In this document: positions 26,467 through 37,713 of the stretch, piece by piece
Numbering within the stretch: position 1 is the first letter of the stretch
How the letters are laid out: every line of letters starts with the position of its first letter
Origin: Nocardia mexicana NBRC 108244
GTDB lineage: Bacteria; Actinomycetota; Actinomycetes; Mycobacteriales; Mycobacteriaceae
Reading direction: 5' to 3'
Assembly: GCF_001613165.1 (NCBI RefSeq)
Contig: NZ_BDBV01000057.1
Coordinates: 34,341 to 98,340, forward strand
Length of the DNA stretch: 64,000 nt
Notes under the pieces: generated by a model
What the model saw: the letters and a program-made list of their open reading frames with translations, nothing else
The model's database searches: none
Told to the model about the DNA's origin: nothing
Position numbers and translations under genes: made by a program

Positions 26467-27315
26467 GTGACCACGATCAAGGCAGCCATCACCCAGGCCA
26501 CATGGACCGGCGACAAGGAGTCCATGCTGGCCAAGCATGAGAAGTTCGTCGAGACAGCCGCCGCCGCGGGCGTGCAGGTGATCTGCTTCCAGGAGCTGTT
26601 CTACGGGCCGTACTTCGGAAATGTTCAGGACCAGAAGTACTACGAGTACGCCGAATCCGTCCCCGGGCCGACCACCGCCCGCTTCGCCGAGCTGGCGCGC
26701 CGGCACAACATGGTGATCGTGCTGCCGGTGTACGAGGAGGAGCAGCCCGGGGTGCTGTACAACACCGCCGCGGTGATCGACGCCGACGGCAGCTATCTGG
26801 GCAAATACCGCAAGCACCACATCCCGCACCTGCCGAGCTTCTGGGAGAAGTTCTACTTCCGGCCCGGCAATCTCGGCTATCCGGTCTTCGACACCGCGGT
26901 CGGCAAGGTCGGCGTCTACATCTGCTACGACCGGCACTTCCCGGAGGGCTGGCGCGCCCTGGGACTCGGCGGCGCGGAGCTGGTGTTCAACCCGTCGGCG
27001 ACGAAACCCGGCCTGTCCAACCGGCTCTGGGAGCTGGAGCAGCCCGCCGCCGCGGCGGCCAACCAGTACTTCATCGCCGCCAACAACCGAATCGGCACCG
27101 AGAGCGACGAATTCGGCGACGCGGCCGTCACCTTCTACGGCAGTTCGTATTTCGTGGATCCGCGCGGCAACTACGTCGGCGAGGTCGCCTCCACCGACAC
27201 CGAGGAGCTGGTCGTCCGCGAGATCGACCTGGGCGTGGTCCGCGAGGTGCGCGGCGACTGGCAGTTCTATCGCGATCGGCGTCCGGACTCCTACGACTCC
27301 ATCGTCGCCCCCTGA
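26467..27315 (+). CDS. Beta-ureidopropionase (N-carbamoyl-beta-alanine amidohydrolase, nitrilase family)
   Basis: The start at GTG 26467 follows GCAGGAG. The 282-residue product has the nitrilase triad: E43 in CFQELFYG, K116 in KYRKHHIP and C153 in YICYDRHFPEG. The bulky YGPYFG and WEKFYFRPGN segments match the N-carbamoyl-beta-alanine branch. It hydrolyses N-carbamoyl-beta-alanine to beta-alanine, CO2 and ammonia, the third step of reductive pyrimidine degradation. It is first in the operon, 27 bp before the dihydropyrimidinase gene that makes its substrate, which strongly supports the assignment. Confidence 0.92.
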   Translation: MTTIKAAITQATWTGDKESMLAKHEKFVETAAAAGVQVICFQELFYGPYFGNVQDQKYYEYAESVPGPTTARFAELARRHNMVIVLPVYEEEQPGVLYNTAAVIDADGSYLGKYRKHHIPHLPSFWEKFYFRPGNLGYPVFDTAVGKVGVYICYDRHFPEGWRALGLGGAELVFNPSATKPGLSNRLWELEQPAAAAANQYFIAANNRIGTESDEFGDAAVTFYGSSYFVDPRGNYVGEVASTDTEELVVREIDLGVVREVRGDWQFYRDRRPDSYDSIVAP

Positions 27316-27342
27316 ATCCCGCCGGAGAAGGAAATACGCAGT

Positions 27343-28764
27343 ATGGCAACAACTTTGATCACCGGTGGCACGGTCGTCTCGGCGACCGGCAGGGGTGCCG
27401 CCGACATCCTGATCGACGGTGAGCGAATCGTCGCGCTGCTGGAGCCCGGCTCCACCGTGCTCGGCGCGAACCTGGCGGCCACGGCCGATACGGTCATCGA
27501 CGCCACCGGCAAATATGTCGTCCCGGGCGGTATCGACGCGCACACCCACATGTCGATGCCGTTCGGAGGCACCACGGCCGCCGACGATTTCGAGACCGGC
27601 ACCCGGGCCGCGGCCTGGGGCGGCACCACGACGATCATCGACTTCGCGGTGCAGAAGTTCGGCGAGCGCCTGCAGGACAGCCTGCAGACCTGGCACGAGA
27701 TGGCCGCCGGGCAGTGCGCGATCGACTACGGCTTCCACCAGATCGTGGGCGATGTCGACAAGGCCTCGCTGCAGGCGCTGCGGGACCTGCCCGGCGAGGG
27801 CATCACCAGCTTCAAGCTGTTCATGGCCTATCCGGGCGTGTTCTACAGCGACGACGCGCAGATCCTGCGGGCCATGCAGGTCGGCGCGGACACCGGCCTG
27901 ATGACGATGATGCACGCCGAGAACGGGCCCGCCATCGACGTTCTGGTGAGCCAGCTGCTCGAGCAGGGCAAGACCGATCCGTACTACCACGGCATCGCGC
28001 GGGCCTGGCAGCTCGAGGAGGAGGCGACGCACCGGGCGATCATGCTCGCCGACCTGACCGGCGCGCCACTGTATGTCGTGCACGTCTCCGCGAAACAGGC
28101 GGTGGCGCAGCTCGCTTCGGCGCGCGACCGCGGGCGCAACGTGTTCGGCGAGACCTGCCCGCAGTACCTGTACCTGTCGCTGGAGGATCAGCTCGGCGCG
28201 CCGGGTTTCGAGGGCGCAAAGTGGGTGTGCTCGACGCCGCTGCGATCCAAGCACGAGCACCACCAGGACCACATGTGGCAGGCGTTGCGCACCAACGACG
28301 TTCAGATGGTCGCCACCGACCACTGCCCCTTCTGCATGAAGGGGCAGAAGGATATGGGCGTCGGCGACTTCTCCAAGATCCCCAACGGCATCGGCTCGGT
28401 GGAACACCGCATGGACCTGATGTACCAGGGCGTGGTGGACGGCAAGATCACCCTGGAGCGCTGGGTCGAGATCACCTCCACGACTCCGGCGCGGATGTTC
28501 GGGCTGTACGGCCGCAAGGGCGTGCTCGCGCCCGGCGCCGACGCCGACGTCGTCGTCTACGACCCGGCCGGGCACACGTCCATCGGCCTGGGCAAGACCC
28601 ACCACATGAACATGGACCACTCCGCCTGGGAGGGCTACGAGATCGACGGCCGCGTCGACACGGTGCTCTCGCGGGGGAAGGTCGTCGTCGGCGGGGGAGA
28701 GTATCGCGGCCGCAAGGGCGACGGGCGGTTCGTCCGCCGCGATCCCTGCCAGTACCTCATCTAG
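27343..28764 (+). CDS. Dihydropyrimidinase (hydantoinase)
   Basis: The 473-residue amidohydrolase has the binuclear metal motif DAHTHM (H67, H69). The carboxylated lysine is predicted at K158 in ITSFKLFMAYP, with later ligands in HAENGP, VHVSAKQA and TDHCPFC. Length and motifs match dihydropyrimidinases rather than dihydroorotases or allantoinases. It opens dihydrouracil or dihydrothymine (or hydantoins) to the N-carbamoyl acid used by the upstream nitrilase-family enzyme. Its stop codon lies in the ribosome site of the next gene 10 bp away, so the operon is tightly packed. Confidence 0.93.
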   Translation: MATTLITGGTVVSATGRGAADILIDGERIVALLEPGSTVLGANLAATADTVIDATGKYVVPGGIDAHTHMSMPFGGTTAADDFETGTRAAAWGGTTTIIDFAVQKFGERLQDSLQTWHEMAAGQCAIDYGFHQIVGDVDKASLQALRDLPGEGITSFKLFMAYPGVFYSDDAQILRAMQVGADTGLMTMMHAENGPAIDVLVSQLLEQGKTDPYYHGIARAWQLEEEATHRAIMLADLTGAPLYVVHVSAKQAVAQLASARDRGRNVFGETCPQYLYLSLEDQLGAPGFEGAKWVCSTPLRSKHEHHQDHMWQALRTNDVQMVATDHCPFCMKGQKDMGVGDFSKIPNGIGSVEHRMDLMYQGVVDGKITLERWVEITSTTPARMFGLYGRKGVLAPGADADVVVYDPAGHTSIGLGKTHHMNMDHSAWEGYEIDGRVDTVLSRGKVVVGGGEYRGRKGDGRFVRRDPCQYLI

Positions 28765-28773
28765 GAGACACGC

Positions 28774-29799
28774 ATGCAATTCGGAGCGGTGCTGCAGTGC
28801 GACGCGCCCTCGGCGCGCACGGTACATCTGGCGAAACTCGCTGAGGCACACGGCTTCAGCCACGTGTGGACCTTCGACTCGCACATCCTGTGGCAGGAGC
28901 CGTATGTGCTCTACAGCCGAATCCTGAACGAGACCAAGCGGATCACGGTCGGGCCGATGGTGACCAATCCCGCGACGCGGGACTGGGCGGTGACCGCCTC
29001 CACCTACGCGACCCTGAACGAGGCGTACGGCAACCGCACCATCTGCGGGATCGGCCGGGGCGATTCGGCGGTGCGTGTCGGCGGCGGCCGGCCGACGACG
29101 CTGGCGACGCTGCGCGAATCCGTCAGGGTCATCAAGGAATTGGCCAACTCGCGGCCGGTGGAAGTCGACGGCCGCGTCCTGCAGTTCCCCTGGAGCGTCG
29201 GTTCGGCACTCGACGTCTGGGTGGCCGCCTACGGTCCGAAAGCCTTGGCACTCACCGGCGAAGTGGCGGACGGGTTCATCCTGCAGCTGGCCGATCTCGA
29301 TATCGCCGAGTGGATGATCCGCACGGTCCGGGATGCGGCGGCCGCGGCGGGGCGCGATCCGAAGGCGGTGAAAATCTGTGTCGCGGCACCGATGTACGTC
29401 GGCACGGACCTGAAGCACATGCGCGACCAGTGCCGGTGGTTCGGCGGCATGGTCGGCAACCACGTCGCCGACATCGTCGCCCGCTACGGCACCGCGGGCA
29501 CTATCCCGCAGGCGCTGACCGACTACATTGCCGACCGCGAGGGCTACGACTACAACCAGCACGGCCGGGCGGGAAACACCCACGCCGACTTCGTCTCCGA
29601 CGACATCGTCGACCGCTTCTGCCTCCTCGGCACCCCCGAAGACCACATCGCCAAGCTCCGCCGCCTCGCCGACCTCGGCGTAGACCAGTTCGCGGGCTAC
29701 CTCCAGCACGACAACAAGGAAGAGACGATGCGTGTCTACGGCGACACGATCATTCCGCAGCTCGCCGACGTCATCACCGCGACCAGGGCGACGGCATGA
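28774..29799 (+). CDS. LLM-class flavin/F420-dependent oxidoreductase of the pyrimidine operon
   Basis: ATG 28774 follows AGGAG within 8 bp of the previous stop. The 341-residue TIM-barrel protein begins QFGAVLQCDAPSARTVHLA and has the family stretches RITVGPMVTNPATRDWAVTASTYATLNE, GIGRGDSAVRVGG and VWVAAYGPKALALTGEVADGFILQ. This resembles the LLM subfamily often found beside dihydropyrimidinase genes (TIGR03842-type, from memory). The operon has no visible dihydropyrimidine dehydrogenase, so this protein is a candidate for uracil/thymine reduction or for an oxidative side step. That role is inference. Confidence 0.88.
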   Translation: MQFGAVLQCDAPSARTVHLAKLAEAHGFSHVWTFDSHILWQEPYVLYSRILNETKRITVGPMVTNPATRDWAVTASTYATLNEAYGNRTICGIGRGDSAVRVGGGRPTTLATLRESVRVIKELANSRPVEVDGRVLQFPWSVGSALDVWVAAYGPKALALTGEVADGFILQLADLDIAEWMIRTVRDAAAAAGRDPKAVKICVAAPMYVGTDLKHMRDQCRWFGGMVGNHVADIVARYGTAGTIPQALTDYIADREGYDYNQHGRAGNTHADFVSDDIVDRFCLLGTPEDHIAKLRRLADLGVDQFAGYLQHDNKEETMRVYGDTIIPQLADVITATRATA

Positions 29800-29824
29800 G
29801 TACACGCGCTCGGAGAGGAGCAGC

Positions 29825-31135
29825 ATGACTAGCACACAGATCGATCTGGATGCGCGCGCCTATGAGCTGGACCGCGCGCATGTGTTTCATTCCTGGTCGG
29901 CGCAGGGGGCGTTGGATCCGCTGGTGATCGCGGGCGGCAGCGGGACCCGGGTGTGGGACCATGCCGGGCGCGAGTACCTGGACTTCGCCAGTCAGATGGT
30001 GAATGTCAATGTCGGACACCAGCATCCGGCTGTGACCGCGGCGATAGCGGCCCAGGCCGCGCAGCTGACCACGATCGCCCCGGCCACCGCGAACCTGGCG
30101 CGGGGCGAGGCCGCGCAGCGGATCACGGCGCTGGCGCCGGACGGTTTCGACAAGGTGTTCTTCACCAACGGCGGCGCCGACGCCAACGAGAACGCCATCC
30201 GGATGGCACGCCTGCACACCGGCCGCGACAAGGTGCTTTCGACCTACCGCTCCTACCACGGCAATACGGGCGCCGCGGTGGTCGCGACCGGCGACTGGCG
30301 CCGCATGCCGAACGAGTACGCGCGCGGGCACGTCCATTTCTTCGGGCCATACCTCTATCGCAGCGAGTTCTGGTCGGAATCGCCCGAGCAGGAGTGCGAG
30401 CGCGCCCTGCACCACCTGGAACGCGTCGTGCAATGCGAAGGGCCGCAACGGATCGCGGCGATCCTGCTGGAGAGTGTGCCGGGCACCGCGGGCATCCTGG
30501 TGCCGCCGCCGGGCTATCTTGCCGGTGTCCGCGAGATCGCCGACCGCTACGGCATCGTGCTGATCCTCGACGAGGTCATGTGCGGATTCGGGCGCACCGG
30601 CCGCTGGTTCGCCTTCGAGGGCCATGACGTCGTCCCCGACCTCATCACCTTCGCCAAGGGCGTCAACTCGGGTTATGTGCCGGTCGGCGGCGTCATCGTA
30701 TCCAACTCCGTGGCAAAGACTTTCGACGACACGGTATTCCCCGGCGGCCTCACCTACAGCGGACACCCGCTGGCGTGCGCGTCGATCGTGGCCGCGCTCG
30801 ACGCGATGGCGGAGGAACGTATCGTCGAGAACGCCGAGCGCATCGGGCGGGAGTCGATCGCCCCGGCGCTCACCGCCCTGGCGCGGGACTACCCGGTGAT
30901 CGGCGACGTGCGCGGCGAAGGGGTGTTCTGGGCCCTCGAGCTGGTCGCCGACCGCGAGACCCGCGAACCCGTCCCGGCGGCCACGATGGCGCGAATCAAA
31001 TCCGGGCTGGTGGCCCGCGGCGTGCTGCCGTTCGGGGCCGACAACCGCATTCACGTGGTGCCGCCGTGCGTGGTCACCGCCGACGAGGTGGACACCGCGA
31101 TGCGCGCATTCCGCGACGTACTGACCGCACTGTGA
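29825..31135 (+). CDS. Class III aminotransferase (beta-alanine/beta-aminoisobutyrate type)
   Basis: ATG 29825 is preceded by GGAGAGGAG. The 436-residue product has the fold-type I class III layout: FTNGGADANENAIRMAR, SYRSYHGNTGAAV, LILDEVMCGFGRTGRWFA and the PLP lysine K278 in FAKGVNSGYVPVGG. It should transfer the amino group of beta-alanine or beta-aminoisobutyrate to a keto acid, giving malonate or methylmalonate semialdehyde. The next gene oxidises exactly those semialdehydes, which supports the substrate call over a general omega-transaminase. Confidence 0.9.
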   Translation: MTSTQIDLDARAYELDRAHVFHSWSAQGALDPLVIAGGSGTRVWDHAGREYLDFASQMVNVNVGHQHPAVTAAIAAQAAQLTTIAPATANLARGEAAQRITALAPDGFDKVFFTNGGADANENAIRMARLHTGRDKVLSTYRSYHGNTGAAVVATGDWRRMPNEYARGHVHFFGPYLYRSEFWSESPEQECERALHHLERVVQCEGPQRIAAILLESVPGTAGILVPPPGYLAGVREIADRYGIVLILDEVMCGFGRTGRWFAFEGHDVVPDLITFAKGVNSGYVPVGGVIVSNSVAKTFDDTVFPGGLTYSGHPLACASIVAALDAMAEERIVENAERIGRESIAPALTALARDYPVIGDVRGEGVFWALELVADRETREPVPAATMARIKSGLVARGVLPFGADNRIHVVPPCVVTADEVDTAMRAFRDVLTAL

Positions 31136-31167
31136 TCGAAGATGCTGTGAAGGAGAGTGAGACGACG

Positions 31168-32673
<1,506 letters not shown>

Positions 32674-32689
32674 AGAACAAGGAAATTCG

Positions 32690-34138
32690 ATGACAGAAAC
32701 CCAGGTCCGGGAGCCCGCGGGCACACCCGAGAATTCGGTGCTGGTCAACAACGATCTGTTGCCCACCACCAAGGAAACCGCAGTCTGGCGCACTTGGGAC
32801 CTCTTCTGTCTCTGGATGACCTCGGCGCACAGCATCGGCAGTTACGGTTTCGCCGTCGGCATGCTCGCACTGGGCATGACCGGCTGGCAGACCATGTTGG
32901 CGCTGTTCGCCGGGGTGCTGCTGCTCTGGCTGGGCAGCAACCTGATCGGCGTCGCGGGACAGCGTGTGGGCGTGCCGTTCCCGGTCTTCGCCCGCGGCGC
33001 CTTCGGGGTGTTCGGCGCCAATATCCCGGCGCTGCTGCGGGCACTGGTGGCGGTGTTCTGGTACGGCATCCAAACCTACCTGGCCTCCACCGCGCTCATC
33101 GTCCTGCTGCTGCGGGTCGCGCCCGGGCTGGAGTCGTGGACGACCCCGAGCTTCCTGGGATTGTCTGCGCTGGGCTGGATTTCGTTCCTGGTGCTGTGGA
33201 CGGTACAGCTGCTGATCATCAGCTACGGCATGGATATCGTGCGCCGGGCCTCGGACTTCGCGGGGCCGGTGGTGTGGATCGGCATGATCGCCCTGGCCGT
33301 CTGGATCCTCGGAAAGGCCGACTGGAGTATCGATTTCGGTGCGCGCAGCGGTGCGGCGCTGAGCGGCGGGCAGACGGTCTCGGCGTTCATCGGGGTGGCG
33401 TTCCTGATGGTGGCGTTCATGGCCGGGCCGCTCGTCAACTACGCCGACTTCGCCCGGTTCTCGCCGAGTAAGCAGGCGATCCTGCGGGGCAATGCGTGGG
33501 GAATCCCGTTCAATGAGACTGCGTTCGTGGTGATTTCGATCGTCATCTCGCTGGCGACGCTGAAGGTGTACGGCAAGATCCTGTCGGATCCGGTCGAACT
33601 GGTCGCGCACGTCGAGAGCAATACGATCGTCATCATCGCCGCGGCGCTGTTCGCGATCGCCACCGTCGGCATCAACGTGGTGCTGAACTTCGTGTCGCCG
33701 TCCTACGACATCTCCAATACCGCACCGAAATACATCTCCTTCCGCACCGGCGGCATCATCACGGCCGTCCTGTCGATCCTCGTGATGCCGTGGAAGCTGT
33801 GGGCGAACCAGGATTTCATCGTCTACTTCCTCGGCGGCGTCGGCGCGCTCATGGGCCCGGTGTTCGGCATCCTCGTCGTCGACTACTACCTGGTGCGGCG
33901 CCGGCGCACGGCGGTGTCCGAACTGTATTCCGATGTGCCGCAAGGCAGTTACTACTACAGTCGCGGATTCAATCCCCGCGCGCTGATCGCCCTGCTGATC
34001 TCGGGCGTGGTGGGTGTGGCGGTCGCACTGGTCCCGGATTCGCAGTCGGTGACCGCCCTGTCCTGGCCCGCGGGCGCCCTGCTCGGCGCGGGGATCATGT
34101 ACGCCCTGAGCGCGGGCAGCCGCGAACCGGTGCGGTAA
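32690..34138 (+). CDS. NCS1-family nucleobase/hydantoin:cation symporter
   Basis: The 482-residue protein has about 12 membrane helices. NCS1 signatures include NDLLPTTKETAVWRTWDLFCLW at the entry (shown across the first helix), GVPFPVFARGAFGVFGANIPA, FWYGIQTYLAS, NYADFARF and the cytoplasmic VDYYLVRRRRTAVSELY. It resembles the hydantoin transporter Mhp1 and bacterial uracil/allantoin carriers. It probably imports uracil, thymine or dihydro-derivatives for the enzymes encoded directly upstream, 16 bp away. Sodium or proton coupling cannot be told from sequence. Confidence 0.93.
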   Translation: MTETQVREPAGTPENSVLVNNDLLPTTKETAVWRTWDLFCLWMTSAHSIGSYGFAVGMLALGMTGWQTMLALFAGVLLLWLGSNLIGVAGQRVGVPFPVFARGAFGVFGANIPALLRALVAVFWYGIQTYLASTALIVLLLRVAPGLESWTTPSFLGLSALGWISFLVLWTVQLLIISYGMDIVRRASDFAGPVVWIGMIALAVWILGKADWSIDFGARSGAALSGGQTVSAFIGVAFLMVAFMAGPLVNYADFARFSPSKQAILRGNAWGIPFNETAFVVISIVISLATLKVYGKILSDPVELVAHVESNTIVIIAAALFAIATVGINVVLNFVSPSYDISNTAPKYISFRTGGIITAVLSILVMPWKLWANQDFIVYFLGGVGALMGPVFGILVVDYYLVRRRRTAVSELYSDVPQGSYYYSRGFNPRALIALLISGVVGVAVALVPDSQSVTALSWPAGALLGAGIMYALSAGSREPVR

Positions 34139-34204
34139 CCGGGCCTACGGATAGGCGGCTGGATTTCGCGCTTCGTCCCGCGAGGCCGGTGGGAGAATCG
34201 CTGC

Positions 34205-35170
34205 GTGGACGGCACCCCGTCGAATACGGTCGTGGAGATCCGGTCGACACCGGAGCTTGCGCCCAAGCAGGTGTTCGAACAGTGGGAGGACGTTCTCTCC
34301 CGGTCCTACGCGCCGGTCGCGGTGGCTCGCCCGCAGCTGGATCGGTTCCACGGCCGAATCAGGCTCGCCACCTACGACGCCGTGAACGTCTCGTCGCTGT
34401 CGGCCACCGCCCAGCAGATATACCGGTCGCAACGCATGCTCGGCGCACCGGCCGACCCGGTCCTGTGGGCGGTGTTCTCCACCAACGGATTCGGACGGCT
34501 GGAGCACGCCGGGCGGACGGCCGAATACGCGCCGGGCGGACTGCTCTTCTACGACACGGTCCGGCCGCTGCGCGCACATTTCGAAGGCTCCTGGAGTATC
34601 GCCCCGGTGCAACTCCCGCTGTCCGCCGTACTGGAGCGGACCGGGCTGTCCCTCGGCCGACTGCCCACCGCCGTGCGGATACCCAGCACCGGCGCGATCG
34701 GAATCGTCGAACGGTTCTGCCGCGGGCTGCTCGAGATGCAGGATTCCGACCCGGCGGCGGCGACGATGCTGGGTGAGCATGCCATCGACCTGGTGTCCTC
34801 GGCGGTGCTGCTGGCGGCCGGGGTGAAGATGACCGAGCAGCCGGCGCAGGCGCTGGCGAGGCAGCAGGTGCTGGCATTCGTCAAGCGCCACTACACCGAT
34901 CCGGACCTCGGCGTGGAGCAGATCGCGCGCGCCTGCGCGGTCTCGCGCCGCACCCTGTACCGATTGTTCGACACCGTCGACGGCGGTGTGAGCGCGGTGA
35001 TCCGGCGCCGCCGCATCGCCCGTGCCCAGGCGATGCTGTGCGCGGATCCCGCGCGTTCGACCGCCTCGATCGCGGCCGCGTGCGGCTTTGCCTCCGAACG
35101 GAACTTCTACCGCCTCTTCAAGCAGGAGACCGGGACGACGCCCGGCGAGTACCGGATGGCGCACCGGTGA
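34205..35170 (+). CDS. AraC-family regulator downstream of the pyrimidine operon
   Basis: The start at GTG 34205 gives 321 residues. The N-terminal part is an AraC/XylS ligand-binding-like domain (AEYAPGGLLFYDTVRPLRAHFEGSW region). The last 100 residues are a double helix-turn-helix: DLGVEQIARACAVSRRTLYRLF and TASIAAACGFASERNFYRLFKQETGTTPGEYR. It lies 66 bp after the NCS1 gene on the same strand and may be co-transcribed. It may add a second control layer to pyrimidine use or act on an unrelated target. Confidence 0.9.
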   Translation: MDGTPSNTVVEIRSTPELAPKQVFEQWEDVLSRSYAPVAVARPQLDRFHGRIRLATYDAVNVSSLSATAQQIYRSQRMLGAPADPVLWAVFSTNGFGRLEHAGRTAEYAPGGLLFYDTVRPLRAHFEGSWSIAPVQLPLSAVLERTGLSLGRLPTAVRIPSTGAIGIVERFCRGLLEMQDSDPAAATMLGEHAIDLVSSAVLLAAGVKMTEQPAQALARQQVLAFVKRHYTDPDLGVEQIARACAVSRRTLYRLFDTVDGGVSAVIRRRRIARAQAMLCADPARSTASIAAACGFASERNFYRLFKQETGTTPGEYRMAHR

Positions 35171-35315
35171 GATCGCCTGCGGCCGTGGCACGTTTCGTCA
35201 GCGGTTCGGCACGATCCGGCAGTGCCGTGCGGCGTCTCCGCGGCGACAGTTGAGGGGCCCCGAAGGCACCCTGCCGCGCGGCAAGGGGGACATACTCGAA
35301 AGGGGCAGCGACATC

Positions 35316-35726
35316 ATGCCCAATCTGTCCGTCCCCCATACCCTGTCGACCGGCGAATCGCTGCGCCGGCTGGCCGATGTCGAGTTCGGTCGGCTGCTGT
35401 ACACGAGGCACGCGCTGCTCACGTTGTACCCGGTGAACCACCTCGTCGATGGCGGCGTGATCGTTGTCCACGCCCATCCGGCGGTGCTCACCATCACCAG
35501 CGACCGTCAGGCCGTCGCCTACCAGGCCGACACCATCGACCACGAAACCCACGCGGGCTGGTGCGTCACCGTCCACGGGATGGCCGACGATATCGACCCC
35601 GACCGGCGCGTCCGATACCAGCACCTGCTGGGCAACTTCGGCAGCGAAATCCGCCTCCTGCTCATCGAACCCGACATCATCACCGGTATCGAATACCGAA
35701 GGCAGCCAACGGCACTGTGCGGCTGA
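35316..35726 (+). CDS. Pyridoxamine 5'-phosphate oxidase-family flavin-binding protein
   Basis: ATG 35316 is the first start with a purine-rich leader and gives 136 residues. The pattern RLADVEFGRLLYTRHALLTLYPVNHLV, VIVVHAHPA, VAYQADTIDHETHAGWCVTVHG is the split-barrel fold of the PPOX-like family that binds FMN or F420. These small proteins are usually reductases or flavin/haem stores rather than real PdxH. It stands alone between the AraC gene and a small hypothetical gene. The substrate is unknown. Confidence 0.82.
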   Translation: MPNLSVPHTLSTGESLRRLADVEFGRLLYTRHALLTLYPVNHLVDGGVIVVHAHPAVLTITSDRQAVAYQADTIDHETHAGWCVTVHGMADDIDPDRRVRYQHLLGNFGSEIRLLLIEPDIITGIEYRRQPTALCG

Positions 35727-35919
35727 CCGTTCGCACGATCCGATCGGCGCGAACAGCGATACCCGGCCGAGTCCACCCCCGCTGACGTGGGCCCCTGGAC
35801 CGCAGCCGAATCCTGTAGTGTCCTAGCTCGAAGGGCTTCGCCGCCTCCACCCACAGAATCGGACCGACCGGGTGGACCACGAAGTGATCAGAGGTCAACC
35901 AGCACAAGGCGATTCGTCG

Positions 35920-36267
35920 ATGTCCCACAATTCGACATCTGGCAACGGCTACTTCACTCGCCCCGACGCGGAGGCACCGGGACCGCCGATACCCGGCTGG
36001 TCGGCGGACAATGTCAACGAGTTCGTGAATGCGTGTGATCGTTTGGTGCGCCACCTGTTCGACGCCGGTCTGCGGCTGCACAAACACCGCGCATATCCCG
36101 GTCCCGATCGAGCCCCGCGTGATCCCGCGCGGCCCGGCGACGCGGAGCTGTCCGCGGCGCTGGACGATCTGGACGTTCTCATCCGCGATTCCGGGGGGGC
36201 GATACTCGCCCTGGTGCGGATGTTCGGCGCCGACGAGATCGCGCACCGCGGACGGCGCCGCTGGTGA
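35920..36267 (+). CDS. Hypothetical protein
   Basis: ATG 35920 gives 115 residues; GTG 35872 would add 16. It has a flexible head, then helices around NVNEFVNACDRLVRHLFDAGLRLHKH and DAELSAALDDLDVLIRDSG, and a basic end GRRRW. No signal, membrane helix or known motif is seen. The look is of a small actinobacterial helical protein of unknown function. It is followed by the opposite-strand subtilisin-inhibitor gene 18 bp away. Confidence 0.6.
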   Translation: MSHNSTSGNGYFTRPDAEAPGPPIPGWSADNVNEFVNACDRLVRHLFDAGLRLHKHRAYPGPDRAPRDPARPGDAELSAALDDLDVLIRDSGGAILALVRMFGADEIAHRGRRRW

Positions 36268-36285
36268 GCGCGGCACCCGGCCCGA

Positions 36286-36735
36286 TCAGACGTCGAACAC
36301 GGACTTGGTGGTCGCCCGCATGACGCACCGGTTGGAGAAGGTGCCGTAGTCGGCGAGGGGCGCGCCGTGCCAGGTGCCGCTGATGGTGGCGACGAGCGGG
36401 TCGAAGTTCTGCGGGCAGATGGCGGGATCGGGGACATCGGTCAGCGCCCGGAGATTCCCGTCCGCCGCCTCCAGCTCCGCACAGGCGAGTTGCGCCCGGG
36501 GATGGTTGCCGCCGACCTCGGGCCCACAGGTCAATGTCGCCACCCGGACACCGAGATGCGTTGCGTCCGGCGCGATCTCACGCACGGTGAGCACCAGCGC
36601 CGAGGGCACGGTCGAGTCGGTGTAAGCATGTGCCGGTGCCGCCGTCAGCGCCGATCCCACCGCGGCGATCGCGATGAACGCCGCCCTACCCGGCGATGCC
36701 CGGGCGAGCGTGTTCCGCAGGGCGCTCTTCCACAT
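36286..36735 (-). CDS. Subtilisin inhibitor-like secreted protein (SSI family)
   Basis: ATG 36735 begins a 149-residue product with a Sec signal peptide (basic start, hydrophobic core, cleavage about PAHA-YTD). The mature part has the SSI pattern: ALVLTVREI, ATLTCGPEVGGNHP, ACAELEAADG, ICPQNFDPLVATISGTWHG and FSNRCVMRATTKSVFD, with four conserved cysteines forming two disulphides. Such proteins inhibit extracellular serine proteases. The reactive loop lies after ICPQNFDPL upstream region; specificity cannot be read with confidence. The ribosome site is weak, so ATG 36777 is possible. Confidence 0.9.
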   Translation of the reverse strand: MWKSALRNTLARASPGRAAFIAIAAVGSALTAAPAHAYTDSTVPSALVLTVREIAPDATHLGVRVATLTCGPEVGGNHPRAQLACAELEAADGNLRALTDVPDPAICPQNFDPLVATISGTWHGAPLADYGTFSNRCVMRATTKSVFDV

Positions 36736-36969
36736 GGCGCGACGGTAGCCCGCGGAACGCGGCGTGGTCCACATGCCTCGACGGTACGGTGCGTGTCGCG
36801 GCGATTGCCAGGCGCGGCAAGGCTCACGCAGCCCGGGCGGAGGGCAGGGGGACCGATCGCTTGACTTCGAGTGCGCTCCAGATTGAAGACTGTGCTCCAT
36901 GATCTCGATCGACGCACCACCCACCGCCGGGGTAACCGGAAATATGTCCACGCCGGGCGGAGGATCGTC

Positions 36970-37707
36970 ATGATCCACGGCAAGGTTGTCGCCGTCACCG
37001 GCGCCAGCAGCGGCATCGGCGAAGCCACAGCGCGCCACCTCGCCTCCCTGGGGGCGGCCGTCGTGCTCGGTGCCCGCCGCACCGACCGGCTGGACCGGCT
37101 GGTCGCCGAGGTCGAGGCCGCCGGGGGCGAAGCGGCTGCCCTTCGCGTCGACGTCACCGATCCCGACGACCTCCGGGCGCTCGTCGCGCTGGCCGTCGAA
37201 CGCTTCGGCCGCCTGGACGTCCTGGTGGGCAATGCCGGGGTCGGCAGGATCGGCCCCGTCGCCGATCTGGATGTCGACGGCTGGTCGGCAATGGTCGATG
37301 TGAACCTCAAGGGCGTTCTGCACGGGATCGCCGCGGCCCTGCCGGTATTCCGCAGCCAAGGCAGCGGCCACCTCGTCACCGTCGTCTCCACCTCGGGCCT
37401 GAAAATCGTTCCTACACAAGCGGTTTACGCCGGGACGAAGAACGCGGTGCGCACCCTCCTGGAGGGCCTGCGGCAGGAGAGCACCGACGGGATGCTGCGG
37501 ACCACGTCGATCTCCCCGGGCTACGTTCGCACCGAACTCATCGACCATGCCGTAGACGATCCGGCCGCGCGCGAGCAGGCGAGACGGAACATGGCCGATC
37601 TCGGTATCGATCCCGCGGCCGTGGCCCGGGCGATCGCCTTCGTCATCGACCAACCCGACGATGTGGAAATCGGCGACCTGACAATCCGCCCGACTCGCCA
37701 GGGCTGA
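36970..37707 (+). CDS. Short-chain dehydrogenase/reductase
   Basis: ATG 36970 follows GGAGG. The 245-residue classical SDR has the cofactor motif TGASSGIG (10-17), GARRTDRLDRL favouring NADP, VGNAGVG, the catalytic serine in VVSTSG and YAGTK as YxxxK. PGYVRTEL follows. It oxidises or reduces an alcohol/carbonyl substrate that cannot be named. The 3' end is 6 bp from the convergent epoxide hydrolase gene. Confidence 0.93.
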   Translation: MIHGKVVAVTGASSGIGEATARHLASLGAAVVLGARRTDRLDRLVAEVEAAGGEAAALRVDVTDPDDLRALVALAVERFGRLDVLVGNAGVGRIGPVADLDVDGWSAMVDVNLKGVLHGIAAALPVFRSQGSGHLVTVVSTSGLKIVPTQAVYAGTKNAVRTLLEGLRQESTDGMLRTTSISPGYVRTELIDHAVDDPAAREQARRNMADLGIDPAAVARAIAFVIDQPDDVEIGDLTIRPTRQG

Positions 37708-37713
37708 GCCCGT